Origin: Synechococcus sp. HK01-R
GTDB taxonomy: Bacteria; Cyanobacteriota; Cyanobacteriia; PCC-6307; Cyanobiaceae
Assembly (NCBI RefSeq): GCF_014217855.1
Contig: NZ_CP059059.1
Coordinates: 1 to 64,000 of the forward strand
Reading direction: 5' to 3'
DNA: 64,000 bases
Of the stretch, positions 9,302 through 18,447 are shown in pieces (position 1 is the stretch's first letter; each line of letters opens with the position of its first letter). The position numbers were made by a program, and so were the translations under genes. Under the pieces are notes generated by a model. The model searched no databases and was not told the DNA's origin. It saw nothing but the letters and a program-made list of their open reading frames with translations.

Positions 9302-9405
9302 CGGCGGATTCCCTCCCCACAGCAGCAGAGAAGCTGCCTCAGCACCCAACAATATTGGAGTTTACGCCGAATCGCCGGCAAGAATCGATCAGATCTTGAG
9401 GGCGA

Positions 9406-9849
9406 TCACACCATCTGAAGCTGCAGCAACAGATCCGGTACTGCCGGTTCCGCCTCCCAGCGGCGGCGCGGCAACGCCCGCAAGCGCGCCAGCAGCTCAT
9501 CCACCGAAAAGGGTTTCACCAGATAGTCGTCCACGCCCGCATCGAGCGCTTGAACGCGATCGCTCACATCGTCGTGGCCGGTGAGCATCGGCACGGGCAA
9601 GCTGATCCCGGCATCCCCCATCCGCTGGCACAGCTCAGGCCCGCTGCCATCGGCCAGGTTCCAATCCAGCACCAACAAATCGGGTGGACTGGGCTGGTCG
9701 AGCTGATCCCAAGCACCGGCCGCATCAGCTGCGGTGCTCTCCTGGTAGCTCTCGGCCTACAGCGCCTCCTTCAAACACGTGCGCAGACGCGGCTCATCAT
9801 TCACCAGCATCACCTGGATCGGAGGATCAGAGGCCGTCGTGCTGAGCAC
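9406..9849 (-). pseudogene. Broken OmpR-type response regulator (amber stop, no DNA-binding domain)
   Basis: From a GTG at 9849 the frame reads PIQVMLVNDEPRLRTCLKEAL, minus its last residue, as the start of a receiver domain. It then meets an in-frame TAG around codon 31 and continues in the same frame with ESYQESTAADAAGAW, DLLVLDWNLADGSG, LTGHDDVSDRVQALDAG and DYLVKPFS. The first acidic-pocket residue is Asn (VNDEP rather than VDDEP), while the phosphoacceptor Asp and the conserved Lys remain. After the receiver (ARLRALPRRRW) the frame ends, and I see no winged-helix DNA-binding domain. It is divergent from the PAS/kinase genes, so it was probably their partner. At least three lesions make a functional product unlikely. 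Confidence 0.85.
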
Positions 9850-9938
9850 CCTTCAGAACCAAAGGTTCACCCTAAAAGTAATGGGATGGACTGCAAAAAG
9901 AACCGTTAGACTAGTGCTGGAATTGGTTCTGTGAAACC

Positions 9939-10328
9939 GTGTCCACCGCCTGGACCCCTGGAGCCATCGCTGAGCTCCGTACGAAACTCAACCTGCCCTT
10001 CGTGCGCGCCGATGCCCAGGGCCTGGTGGTGGAGTTCAATCCCCGCTTCAGTGAGGTGTACGGCTGGGACGCAAGCCTGATCGGCCAATCCATCGGCGAA
10101 ATCCTGCCGGCAGAGTTCCGGGAACTCCATCATAGCGGCTTCGCGCGCTTTCAGCTTACCGAAACCTCGAAGGTGGTCAACCACCCCCTCACTCTGGCCA
10201 CGATCTGCAACGACGGCACCGTGATCAGCAGCGAGCACTATATTGTTGCTGAGAAATCCAATGACTCCGTCTGGAGTTTTGCCGCTACGTTGCGCCCCCT
10301 CGAAGGACCCCACGCTCAACCCCAGTAG
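9939..10328 (+). CDS. Single PAS-domain protein
   Basis: 129 residues from a GTG start, consisting of one PAS domain (RADAQGLVVEFNPRFSEVYG, GWDASLIGQSIGEILP, HSGFARFQLTE). It ends in TAG at 10326. The same reading frame then continues without another stop into the histidine kinase. It is therefore either a separate small sensor protein or the N-terminal part of a kinase interrupted by an amber codon. It probably senses a small ligand or redox cue; no cofactor residues are evident. Confidence 0.65.
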   Translation: MSTAWTPGAIAELRTKLNLPFVRADAQGLVVEFNPRFSEVYGWDASLIGQSIGEILPAEFRELHHSGFARFQLTETSKVVNHPLTLATICNDGTVISSEHYIVAEKSNDSVWSFAATLRPLEGPHAQPQ

Positions 10329-10418
10329 GCCTGCGTTTCGCCCCTGACCCCGCATCCCGCTGCAGAGAACCCCGATCCAGGGGCGCTCCTGGATCAACTC
10401 CGCCAGTCACTTGGACTG

Positions 10419-11597
10419 TTGCAGGTTGCCTTTGATGCCTCGGAGCAGCCGATGCTGATTCTCGATGCAGCCAACAAAGTGCGTTGGGGTAACCAAGCAG
10501 CTGCGGATGCCTGGACCAGCGGCCTGCCCATCCTGCTCCCCAGCAAGACTTTGACTGATCTCGTGCAGCTGGCCACACCAGCCGGCCATCCGATCAGCGA
10601 AAACGAACCAGCCCATCCCCTCTCCAGGATGAAACTGGCCAATGGCGATGATCGCTATCTCCTGCTCCAACCAGGCCAGGCCAGCGGCCCGCTTGAAGCC
10701 CATCGGGTCCGCTGGCGGCGGGTCACGGAAGTGCCGGGTGGTTTTGTGTTAATCACCTTTGCCAATCTTGGCCCAGCTGAACGAGCGCTGCTCCAACAGC
10801 AACGGCTCATCAACCAACTAGCTCACGAACTTCGCACCCCATTGGCCATCGTGAATGGTTGCTTGAAGCGCTTATCTCGTAGCACCGATTCCGAAGCACA
10901 GAAGCACAAACAAATCACCACAGCTCACCAGGAAATTCGGCGCATCGATCGCCTCCTCGAGCAACTGAGTTTACTGAGCCAGTTGGATGTCGGCAGCTAC
11001 CGGCCGACGCTCGAAACCCGATCCCTGGGCTCCTTCTTAGAGGGGTGGTCGCGGCAATTGCGGCGGCAGGCGCGCGATCGCGTGAGCTTCAATCTCGACG
11101 ACCTCAATCCCGCGCTGCAACTTCAGCTGGATCAACTGGCCTTCAACCGCATTCTCAACCACCTGCTCGAGAACAGTCTGCGCTTCTGCCCGGCCAAATC
11201 ACCAATCCTCATTACTGGCCATGAGCGGGATAATCAGCTCGAAATCCTGTTTATGGATTGGGGCCCAGGTATTCCCGAAAGCGATCTCGCGACAATCTTC
11301 GATCGTTTCCGGCGCCTTGAAACCATGCGCAGCGTCAGCCACACCGATGGCTCCGGTTTAGGACTGGCGGTGGTGCGCGCGCTCACAGAGGCGATGGACG
11401 GGACTGTATGCATCCTGCCGAATCGCGGTGCCGATGGCCTAAGCCGTGCAGGAACGGTGGTGCAACTCATGCTGCCTGTGCATACCCCTAAGCCCCCAGC
11501 AGGGGCCTCAGGGCAAAATAACCTTGATGCAGCACACCCCTCTCAGAGGGATGAAGCCGGCTTGGATCGGACCGAAGAATCCGGCACAATCAAATAG
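10419..11597 (+). CDS. PAS-containing sensor histidine kinase with no clear start codon (possibly decaying)
   Basis: The readable frame runs from 10329, right after the PAS gene's TAG, to 11597. Kinase-like sequence (ALLDQLRQSLGLLQVAFDAS) begins well before the first usual start, the TTG at 10419. A GTT at 10335 sits where a GTG/ATG would be expected (followed by SPLTP). Domains: PAS-like (QPMLILDAANKVRWGNQAAA), HisKA with H-box LAHELRTPL (near 10820), and HATPase with N, G1 (DWGPGI) and G2 (GSGLGLAV) boxes. No membrane segments, so cytoplasmic. The neighbouring response regulator is broken, so the pathway is probably orphaned. The annotated start is a fallback. Confidence 0.6.
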   Translation: MQVAFDASEQPMLILDAANKVRWGNQAAADAWTSGLPILLPSKTLTDLVQLATPAGHPISENEPAHPLSRMKLANGDDRYLLLQPGQASGPLEAHRVRWRRVTEVPGGFVLITFANLGPAERALLQQQRLINQLAHELRTPLAIVNGCLKRLSRSTDSEAQKHKQITTAHQEIRRIDRLLEQLSLLSQLDVGSYRPTLETRSLGSFLEGWSRQLRRQARDRVSFNLDDLNPALQLQLDQLAFNRILNHLLENSLRFCPAKSPILITGHERDNQLEILFMDWGPGIPESDLATIFDRFRRLETMRSVSHTDGSGLGLAVVRALTEAMDGTVCILPNRGADGLSRAGTVVQLMLPVHTPKPPAGASGQNNLDAAHPSQRDEAGLDRTEESGTIK

Positions 11598-11908
11598 AAC
11601 GAAATCACAGATGCGGCGGCAACCGCTAGAAAAATGTGATCGAGCCAGCCCATCTCAACGCCCATCCCCATCACCGTAATCCAGGTGTTCACAATCACCA
11701 TCACAACCATAAAAACCGCAAAAACAACAGCCAGGGCTTTGAGGACCACCCGCCGTGACTGCCACAAGACGAGCAATACAGGAACGAGCACAACGGTCGA
11801 AACAGCATGCAAAATACGCATGCTGGTTTCAGTGTGAAAGTGCGGTGTCATCGCCGCCCAAAGATTCACTGGCACCATGAAGGCGCAGAGCAGGAGATAA
11901 GCAATCAT
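11543..11908 (-). CDS. Small four-helix membrane protein of a two-component operon
   Basis: 121 residues with four hydrophobic segments (about 1-19, 30-47, 52-74, 86-107) and His/Met-containing stretches near the first loop (TPHFHTETSM). The family is not recognised. Its ATG overlaps the stop of the upstream sensor kinase as ATGA, so it is translationally coupled and probably works with that sensor as accessory subunit or target. Its 3' end overlaps the kinase gene of the opposite strand by 55 bp. Confidence 0.7.
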   Translation of the reverse strand: MIAYLLLCAFMVPVNLWAAMTPHFHTETSMRILHAVSTVVLVPVLLVLWQSRRVVLKALAVVFAVFMVVMVIVNTWITVMGMGVEMGWLDHIFLAVAAASVISFYLIVPDSSVRSKPASSL

Positions 11909-13416
11909 TCCGTTACAGGCAAAGGGATAGGAACACAGGTGGGGAAGGCCAACACAAAGGTAGTGCCGGCTCCAACCTCACTGGTCACGGCGATGCTGCC
12001 ATCCATCGCTTCCACCAGCAACTGCACCACGGAGAGCCCCAGCCCGGAGCCTTGCTGGTCTAGCGCATTGGGAGAACGGTAAAAGCGATCAAAAATCTTA
12101 TCGAGGTCTTCCGCCGGAATACCCACACCTTGATCGATCACAGAAATCAACAGCATTGAACCATCAAGCTTGAGCTCGATCGTGATACAGGAGTCGGGCG
12201 CGGAGTATTTCGCAGCATTCTCAAGCAGGTTGAGCAGCACCTGCTTCAGCCGGTCGCGATTAGCCAGGATACAAACCTTGAATTGATCAGGCATCCCCAG
12301 CTTGATCCGCCTGGAGAGCGACGTTTGAGCCACAGCAGACGTTTCCTGCACCACCTCCATCGCACAGATTTGATCCAGAGAGACAGCCAAACGGCCATTA
12401 TCGGAGCGTGCAAGATCGAGAAGATCTGAAATCATTCTTGTGATTCGAGCTGCTTCTTCTTGGGCGGTTTCGATAGCCTTGCGCTGCTGATCAGTGAGAT
12501 TGTCGCCGCGGCGCAGTGCTCGCTTGAGATAGCCAGAGAGAATCGTGAGCGGAGTGCGTAGTTCGTGGCTTACCGCATCAACAAATTGACGTTGATGATC
12601 CCAAGCATCTGACAAACGATCCAAAACCCGATTGAACGCTTGCGCCAGCTGATCTAACTCAACAGGCGCATCATCGAGCTCGATACGCAATCGGTTGAGA
12701 TTGTCAGCCTTGACCTGATCTGCCATGCTATTCAATTGCAGCAGCGGCCGAACAATTCGAGACACCAGCAAGCCAACCCCAAGCGCAGTTAAACCCAGGA
12801 TTGTACCCCAGACACCAACAAGGAGACCAAAAAAGTTTTTATCGTCCATCACAGCCGCAGTCACGTTCTCGGCCGTCCACACCTTTGAGCCCATCCCGGC
12901 AATCTCGTGTTGGTGCACCACAAATTGCTCATCGCCCAAATTGACCACTTCCGCTTCATAGCCCTCGTTTTTCAGATGATCGGCATCAACACCGTTCGAC
13001 ACCTGGGAGCCGATAACTCTATCCGCGGCCTGGATCAAGGCCTGGGGCACGTCAACCACCTGCGATTTAGCCGTGAACAAAGACCCGTTCTTGTTCTGGA
13101 TCCAGAAGAAGAAGTCAGATCCGCTGTACTCATCCAAACACGGCTGGGCGAGTTCAGGTGTCATCAAGGCATCATGCTGATCAAGACCACCTTGTTCATG
13201 CGCCGACTCAGCCAAGCAGCTCATCATCAACGTGGACATTCTCGTGGCGTGACGGTGATGCTGGTGGATCAGATTGCGATAGTTGAGCCAGATACTGGCA
13301 CTCGAAGCAAAGCTGAAACCAAGAAAAACAGCCGAAAAGGCCGCCAACTGCAAGCGCCCCTGGATCGAGCCGAGCAGACGTGTACGCCATGCACGGCGAG
13401 CAGACTGATCAGCCAC
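11905..13416 (-). CDS. Membrane sensor histidine kinase with HAMP domain
   Basis: 503 residues, GTG start. TM1 (about 20-42), a ~160-residue periplasmic sensor region, TM2 (about 205-228), HAMP, HisKA with H-box SHELRTPLTILSG (near 283), and HATPase with N-box (NLLENAAKY), G1 (DQGVGI) and G2 (GSGLGLSVV). All catalytic boxes look intact. It autophosphorylates on His and most likely phosphorylates the receiver-only regulator encoded immediately upstream, with which it overlaps by 8 nt. The periplasmic domain resembles nothing I can name, so the signal is unknown. Confidence 0.9.
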   Translation of the reverse strand: MADQSARRAWRTRLLGSIQGRLQLAAFSAVFLGFSFASSASIWLNYRNLIHQHHRHATRMSTLMMSCLAESAHEQGGLDQHDALMTPELAQPCLDEYSGSDFFFWIQNKNGSLFTAKSQVVDVPQALIQAADRVIGSQVSNGVDADHLKNEGYEAEVVNLGDEQFVVHQHEIAGMGSKVWTAENVTAAVMDDKNFFGLLVGVWGTILGLTALGVGLLVSRIVRPLLQLNSMADQVKADNLNRLRIELDDAPVELDQLAQAFNRVLDRLSDAWDHQRQFVDAVSHELRTPLTILSGYLKRALRRGDNLTDQQRKAIETAQEEAARITRMISDLLDLARSDNGRLAVSLDQICAMEVVQETSAVAQTSLSRRIKLGMPDQFKVCILANRDRLKQVLLNLLENAAKYSAPDSCITIELKLDGSMLLISVIDQGVGIPAEDLDKIFDRFYRSPNALDQQGSGLGLSVVQLLVEAMDGSIAVTSEVGAGTTFVLAFPTCVPIPLPVTE

Positions 13417-13804
13417 AGTCTCGCTTCACCCTTAAGTACTGATCAACCAGCCCGGGCAGACTGTCAAACAAATCGGGCTTGAGAACATAATCATTGGCCC
13501 CAGATTCGAGCGCTTCCCTACGCTTCGCATCATCACTAAGCGCCGTAACGATCACCACTGCCCCCGAAAAGAGACGCTTTTTTAAATGCTGCAAACACTG
13601 AAGACCATCCATTCCAGGCATCATCAGATCCAACAGGATCAAATCAATCGGCTCTCGATCAACCAGCTCGAGCAGCTCAGCTCCGCTGGCGCACAGGCAC
13701 GGCTTAAAGCCTTCATCGCAGAGCTCATCGTCGAGCAAGGCGCGGATCCTTGGGTCATCATCCACAACCGCCACCGTTGGGCGTTCGCTCGCGGAGTCGC
13801 TCAT
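13409..13804 (-). CDS. Receiver-only (CheY-like) response regulator
   Basis: 131 residues forming a complete receiver with no output domain: acidic pocket VVDDDP (near 14-18), phosphoacceptor Asp59 in LLDLMMPGMDG, Thr87 and Lys109 (YVLKP). It is first in an operon with a membrane kinase and a four-helix membrane protein, with overlaps of 8 and 4 nt. A standalone receiver acts by protein contact or as a phosphotransfer intermediate, so its target must be elsewhere. C-terminal residues (LVDQYLRVKRD) may contact the partner. Confidence 0.88.
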   Translation of the reverse strand: MSDSASERPTVAVVDDDPRIRALLDDELCDEGFKPCLCASGAELLELVDREPIDLILLDLMMPGMDGLQCLQHLKKRLFSGAVVIVTALSDDAKRREALESGANDYVLKPDLFDSLPGLVDQYLRVKRDCG

Positions 13805-13853
13805 CGCTCAGCCGGCTCGTGGCGGGACTATCTCTAACGGCAAATCTAAGTGG

Positions 13854-14511
13854 CTAAAGCGTGCTTTGCACGCGCAGAGCGACCTCTGCGCTCATCGTTG
13901 TGGTGATCAAGGCTCCGGGCCGCTGCTGATGCACCAGGCGCATGGCAGCCCAGCTACCGGTTGGATCCACACAGATCGAGAAGGGAAGCGCAGAAGAAGC
14001 GCCAAGAAGTCGCAAGGGTAAGCAGGCGCTCGCGCTGCAGCGCAGGCTCTGAAGCCACCCGCCAGCGCACGCTGCCTCAGGATCGCCATCGCCGAGATGG
14101 GTCCGCCCTTGGCGGCGTGCAGGATGGCGGCGCGAAGACCTTCCACGCTCACATCGCGGCCGCGGGCCATCAGGGGGCGGAAGGGCTGGGTTTGTTGTTG
14201 TAGGAAGGCCACCCCCGCGGGCGGATACAGGAAATTCGCCAGGGGCACCAAGCCCACGGCCTAGGGCTTGGCCAGGGCCGCACGCAGCTGATCGTCGGGC
14301 CAGCCGGAATTGGCGGCCAGCTGCAGCAATTGGCGATCGCCGATCGTGCCAACAGCCACAAACTGCTGCGGCGCGGCGTAAGGAATCGTCCATCGCTCTG
14401 CGCCACTGGCCAGGCGCAGGGTTTGGGTGGCACAGGGGGCTCCAGCGGTGCCGGGGGCACGATCACTGGGCCGGTGGGTTGCGCCGGTGCGGCCGTTGCG
14501 AGCCTTATCAC
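13854..14511 (-). pseudogene. DUF1400-type (alpha/beta-hydrolase-associated) gene remnant with frameshifts and an amber stop
   Basis: Recognisable DUF1400 sequence is spread over three frames. A GTG at 14511 overlaps the lepA stop as GTGA and encodes a Pro-rich N-terminus. A shift near 14435 leads to CATQTLRLASGAERWTIPYA and QFVAVGTIGDRQLLQLAA. An in-frame TAG at about 14263 interrupts the sequence just after RAALAKP. The same frame then continues AVGLVPLANFLYPPAGVAFL and GLRAAILHAAKGGPISAMAI. Another shift near 14010 restores CVDPTGSWAAMRLVHQQRPG up to the stop at 13854. In the family this region precedes or caps a lipase-like fold; no hydrolase domain is present here. At least three lesions indicate a pseudogene. 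Confidence 0.8.
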
Positions 14512-16316
14512 TGGTTGAGCTTGAGCACAGCCATGAAGGCCTCTTGGGGCACGTCCACCTTGCCCATTGCCTTCATGCGCTTCTTGCCTTTGGCCTGTTT
14601 CTTCAGCAGTTTCTTCTTGCGGGAAATATCACCGCCATAGCACTTGGCCAACACATCCTTACGGATCGCGCTGATGCTGGTGGAGGCAATGATGCGGCTA
14701 CCAATCGAAGCCTGGATGGGGATCTTGAACTGCTGGCGGGGGATCAGTTCCTTCAGTTTTTCCACCAGGGCCTTGCCCACGTTGTAGGCCTTATCGCGGT
14801 GCACAATCGTAGTGAGGGGATCAGCCCGCTCGCCATTGATCAGCACATCCAAGCGCACCAGTTCGTTCTTGCGATAGCCGATCAGTTGGTATTCCATCGA
14901 CGCATAGCCCTGGGTACGCGTCTTCATCTGATCAAAGAAGTCAGTCACCACTTCTGCCAGCGGTAGTTCATAAATAAGCGTCACACGATCGGTGGTGATG
15001 TATTTCATATCGAGATACTCGCCGCGCCGTTCCTGGCACAGGCCCATCAGCGCGCCGTTGTACTCATTCGGCGCATAGATCTCCATCTTCACGTAGGGCT
15101 CTTCAATCGACTCGCGCTTCTGCGGGTCGGGAAGCGTGGCGGGGTTATCCACCATCACGTCCGTTCCGTCAATCATGTTCACCTTGTAGATCACCGACGG
15201 TGCAGTGACGATCAGATCGAGGTCGTACTCCCGCTCCAGCCGCTCCTGCACGATCTCCATGTGCAGCAAGCCCAGGAAGCCACAACGGAACCCGAAGCCC
15301 ATCGCACTGCTGGTTTCCGGTTCGAACTGAAGCGCCGCATCGGAGAGCTGAAGCTTGTTGAGCGCTTCGCGCAGATCCGGATATTGGTCGGCCTCCGTGG
15401 GGAACAGGCCGCAGAACACCATCGGCTTGGCCTCGGTGTAACCAGGCAAGGCCTCGTCTGCCGGAGCATTGAGCAGGGTGATCGTGTCGCCCACGCGGGC
15501 ATCGGCCACAGCCTTGATCGAGGCCGCCAGGTAACCCACCTCACCGGCGTGGAGCTCCTCCACCTTCTTCTGATCCGGCGCCATGATCCCGATCTCATCG
15601 AGCTCATAGGTCTTCTTGCTGGCCATCAGCAGCACCTTGTCTTTGCAGCTGATCCGGCCGCTCATCACCCGGAAATACACAATCACCCCCCGGTAAGGGT
15701 CGTAATAGGAATCAAAGATCAGTGCCTTGGTGGGCTCCTCCACCGCATCCTTCGGCGCTGGCACCCGGTCCACCACCGCTTGCAGAATTTCGGGTACACC
15801 CAACCCTGTTTTGGCCGAGCAGGCAATGGCCTTGCTGCAGTCAAGGCCGATGATCGCCTCCACCTCTGCCTTGATGCGATCGGGGTCGGCACCGGGCAGA
15901 TCGATCTTGTTGAGAACGGGAATGATCTCGAGGTCGTTCTCCAGTGCCAGGTACACATTCGCCAGGGTCTGGGCTTCCACCCCCTGGCTGGCATCCACCA
16001 CCAGCAGCGCCCCTTCACAGGCCTGCAAGGAGCGACTCACCTCATAGGAGAAGTCCACGTGCCCCGGGGTGTCGATCAGGTTGAGCACGTATTGCTCACC
16101 GTCGGCTGCGGTGTAGTTCATCCGCGCCGCCTGAAGCTTGATCGTGATCCCCCGTTCCCGCTCCAGTTCCATGTTGTCGAGGAACTGATCCTGCATGTCG
16201 CGGCTGGCCACCGTGCCCGTGTCCTGCAGCAGCCGATCGGCCAGGGTCGACTTGCCGTGGTCGATGTGAGCAATGATGCAGAAGTTGCGGATCCGTGAGA
16301 CGGGGGCGTCGGTCAT
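14508..16316 (-). CDS. lepA: Elongation factor 4 (LepA) GTPase
   Basis: 602 residues, the usual length. G1 ([15 protein letters not shown]), G3 ([12 protein letters not shown]) and G4 (NKID) motifs are present, followed by EF-G-like domains and the LepA-specific C-terminal domain ending [17 protein letters not shown] and [16 protein letters not shown]. It binds ribosomes and promotes back-translocation or assembly under stress. The stop overlaps a degraded downstream gene. Confidence 0.98.
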   Translation of the reverse strand: MTDAPVSRIRNFCIIAHIDHGKSTLADRLLQDTGTVASRDMQDQFLDNMELERERGITIKLQAARMNYTAADGEQYVLNLIDTPGHVDFSYEVSRSLQACEGALLVVDASQGVEAQTLANVYLALENDLEIIPVLNKIDLPGADPDRIKAEVEAIIGLDCSKAIACSAKTGLGVPEILQAVVDRVPAPKDAVEEPTKALIFDSYYDPYRGVIVYFRVMSGRISCKDKVLLMASKKTYELDEIGIMAPDQKKVEELHAGEVGYLAASIKAVADARVGDTITLLNAPADEALPGYTEAKPMVFCGLFPTEADQYPDLREALNKLQLSDAALQFEPETSSAMGFGFRCGFLGLLHMEIVQERLEREYDLDLIVTAPSVIYKVNMIDGTDVMVDNPATLPDPQKRESIEEPYVKMEIYAPNEYNGALMGLCQERRGEYLDMKYITTDRVTLIYELPLAEVVTDFFDQMKTRTQGYASMEYQLIGYRKNELVRLDVLINGERADPLTTIVHRDKAYNVGKALVEKLKELIPRQQFKIPIQASIGSRIIASTSISAIRKDVLAKCYGGDISRKKKLLKKQAKGKKRMKAMGKVDVPQEAFMAVLKLNQ

Positions 16317-16364
16317 GCGGTTGGCGGAATCCCGGCTCGGGCTTGTGTCGTCAGTGAAGCGATC

Positions 16365-17855
16365 CTAGGGAGCAGCCACCAGCCCCAGAAGCGCATCACT
16401 GCGCTCCCGGGTGCGGGCTAACAGCGCCGGATCGGCATTGATGTCCTGCCCATAGCTGGGGATCAGTCGCTGCAGGCGTTCATGCCAGGCCGCCGTGGTC
16501 AACTGTTGCGAGAAACAGCGCTCCAGCACCTCCAGCATGATTTTGACGGAGGTGCTGGCCCCCGGTGAGGCCCCCAGCAAGGCCGCCAGGGAACCATCCG
16601 CAGAGGCCACCACTTCGGTGCCCAGCTGCAGGCGCCCGCCCTCGGGCGTGCGTTTGATGATCTGCACCCGCTGGCCAGCCACCGAGAGCGTCCAGTCCTG
16701 GTCGCGGGCTTCAGGCAAGAAGGCGCGTAGGACCTCCATCCGATCGGCCTCGCTCTGGCGCAGCTGATTGATCAGGTACTTCACCAGGGGAAGGTTGTTG
16801 ACTCCCACCTGCAGCATCGGCAGCAGATTGCCAGCCCGCATTGACATCGGCAGATCCAGCAGCGAGCCCGTCTTGAGGAACTTGCTGCTGAAACCCGCAT
16901 AGGGACCAAACAGCAGCGAGCGCTTGCCATCGATCCAGCGCGTATCGAGGTGGGGCACCGACATCGGCGGCGCTCCCACCTTCGCCTTGCCGTACACCTT
17001 GGCGTGGTGGCGCGCCACCAGCGATGGCTCGCCGCACACCAGCCACTGACCACTCACCGGGAAACCGGCATAGGCATGGGCTTCGGGGATGCCGCTGCTC
17101 TGCAGCAGAGGAAGGGCTCCCCCGCCAGCGCCCAGGAAGACAAAGGGGGTCTCCACCTGCCGAGCACCCGAGGGTCCGCGCAGATTCAAGACCCAGTCAC
17201 GATCGGAAGCCACGCCAAGCCTGTGGCCGCGGTTGAGATCGGTAACCGTGGTGCCGAACATCACATCCAGCGCACCAGCGTTTTGCAGAGGAGCCAACAA
17301 GGCCCGGGTGAGGGTTCCGAAATCCACATCCATCCCTCGCTCGATGCGCGTCGCGGCCAGGGGCTGATCGCGCCCGCGCCCTTCCATCACCAGGGGCATC
17401 CAGGCTGCGATCTGCTGCGGATCACTGGTCCACTCCATTGCCCCAAAGGCAGGTAAAGCGCTCAGCTGCCGGTAGCGTTGCTGCAGAAAGGCCACATCCT
17501 CGGCACCCCACACCAGGCTGAGATGGGGCACCCGATGCAGAAACCCCTCTGGCTTCAGCAGGCCCTGTTCAGCAAGCGAGGCCCAAAACTCCAGGCTCGA
17601 TTCGAACGCGGCATTGATCGATAGAGCCTTAGCCGTCGCCACCGTGCCATCAGCCTGCAGCGGGGTGTAATTGAGCTCACAGTTGGCCGCATGGCCGGTG
17701 CCTGCATTGTTCACTGCAGCACTGCTTTCCAGCGCTGGCGCCTCAAGACGCTCCACCAGCAGCAGGCGCAGCTCAGGGTCTAGGGCATGCAACAACGACG
17801 CCAAGGTGGCGCTCATGATTCCCGCGCCCACCAACACAACGTCGTAGCGGTTCAC
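16365..17855 (-). CDS. mqo: Malate:quinone oxidoreductase
   Basis: About 496 residues from a GTG at 17855 ([20 protein letters not shown]); an upstream GTG at 17885 would add ten. The N-terminal FAD-binding motif is VGAGIMS, followed by NNAGTGHAA and conserved Mqo segments ([19 protein letters not shown]). The enzyme is a peripheral membrane flavoprotein that oxidises malate to oxaloacetate and reduces quinone. It stands between lepA and the divergent NifU-type gene and uses a TAG stop, relevant to the amber codons nearby. Confidence 0.95.
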   Translation of the reverse strand: MNRYDVVLVGAGIMSATLASLLHALDPELRLLLVERLEAPALESSAAVNNAGTGHAANCELNYTPLQADGTVATAKALSINAAFESSLEFWASLAEQGLLKPEGFLHRVPHLSLVWGAEDVAFLQQRYRQLSALPAFGAMEWTSDPQQIAAWMPLVMEGRGRDQPLAATRIERGMDVDFGTLTRALLAPLQNAGALDVMFGTTVTDLNRGHRLGVASDRDWVLNLRGPSGARQVETPFVFLGAGGGALPLLQSSGIPEAHAYAGFPVSGQWLVCGEPSLVARHHAKVYGKAKVGAPPMSVPHLDTRWIDGKRSLLFGPYAGFSSKFLKTGSLLDLPMSMRAGNLLPMLQVGVNNLPLVKYLINQLRQSEADRMEVLRAFLPEARDQDWTLSVAGQRVQIIKRTPEGGRLQLGTEVVASADGSLAALLGASPGASTSVKIMLEVLERCFSQQLTTAAWHERLQRLIPSYGQDINADPALLARTRERSDALLGLVAAP

Positions 17856-17953
17856 AAAAGAGACAAAACGGAGTGTGATGCCCAAAGGCTATGGAGCCGG
17901 TGCCCTTCGCGCCTGCCTACGATCGTGTTCTCTTCCGACTCCGTTCATTTGCC

Positions 17954-18199
17954 ATGAGCACCGAGACCCTGCCGCTCACCAGTGAGAACGTGGAGAAGGT
18001 GCTCGATGAGCTGCGCCCCTTCCTGATGGCCGACGGCGGCAACGTGGAGGTGGTGGAGATCGATGGCCCCGTGGTGAAGGTGCGTCTGCAGGGAGCCTGC
18101 GGCAGCTGCCCCAGCAGCACCATGACCCTGAAGATGGGCATCGAGCGCAAGATGCGTGAAGCGATCCCCGAGGTCAGCGAAGTGGTGCAGGTGCTCTGA
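17954..18199 (+). CDS. NifU C-terminal-domain protein (Nfu-type iron-sulfur scaffold)
   Basis: 81 residues from the ATG at 17954. It consists of a single NifU C-terminal domain ([20 protein letters not shown]) with the CxxC cluster-binding motif in GACGSCPSS. Such proteins assemble [4Fe-4S] clusters and hand them to apoproteins; in cyanobacteria this form serves photosystem I assembly. It is divergent from mqo and its stop overlaps the next gene. Confidence 0.93.
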   Translation: MSTETLPLTSENVEKVLDELRPFLMADGGNVEVVEIDGPVVKVRLQGACGSCPSSTMTLKMGIERKMREAIPEVSEVVQVL

Positions 18200-18447
18200 A
18201 CCTGCTTTTCGTTTACGGCAGCCTTCGCGCCAACGGCCCTGCACACCACTTGCTTGGGGGTGCAGCTGCTGAAGCATCTGGGATGCTGCAACCCGGCATC
18301 GGGTCCGTGGATGGGGAGGTGTATCGCGTCAGCGGTGCCCTCTGGCCCCTGCTCGATGCCTGGGAAGAAGCCCCTCAGGTCTATGAGCGGGTCCAACGCC
18401 AGCTCGATGACGGTCGCTGGGTATGGGTGTATCAGAGGCCCGGCTGA
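18196..18447 (+). CDS. Gamma-glutamylcyclotransferase-like protein, apparently CTG-initiated
   Basis: The frame reads CTG then [31 protein letters not shown] and a C-terminal tyrosine-rich end. The YGSLR motif is the substrate loop of GGCT/AIG2-type proteins. The family normally begins M-x-x-LFVYG-(S/T)-L, so the CTG at 18196 sits where the initiator Met should be and overlaps the upstream stop as CTGA. The only other usual start is TTG 18250, which would delete the motif. At 83 residues it is short for the family (~110+), and catalytic Glu placement is uncertain. Confidence 0.6.
   Translation: MNLLFVYGSLRANGPAHHLLGGAAAEASGMLQPGIGSVDGEVYRVSGALWPLLDAWEEAPQVYERVQRQLDDGRWVWVYQRPG

Noticed and set aside
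14333-14340. GCGATCGC (HIP1) palindromes as a special signal
   Set aside because: About ten copies are spread over the window (for example 14333 and 22906), consistent with a general cyanobacterial genome feature rather than a local element.
9406-14511. Reassignment of TAG to a sense codon
   Set aside because: Three in-frame TAGs occur here, but TAG ends intact genes such as mqo (16365), the TauE-like gene (22728) and the giant protein (3876). Frameshifts in the DUF1400 gene also point to decay.
15261-16298. Long open frame antisense to lepA
   Set aside because: It mirrors a well-conserved GC-rich gene; third-position GC keeps the opposite strand open and there is no family resemblance.
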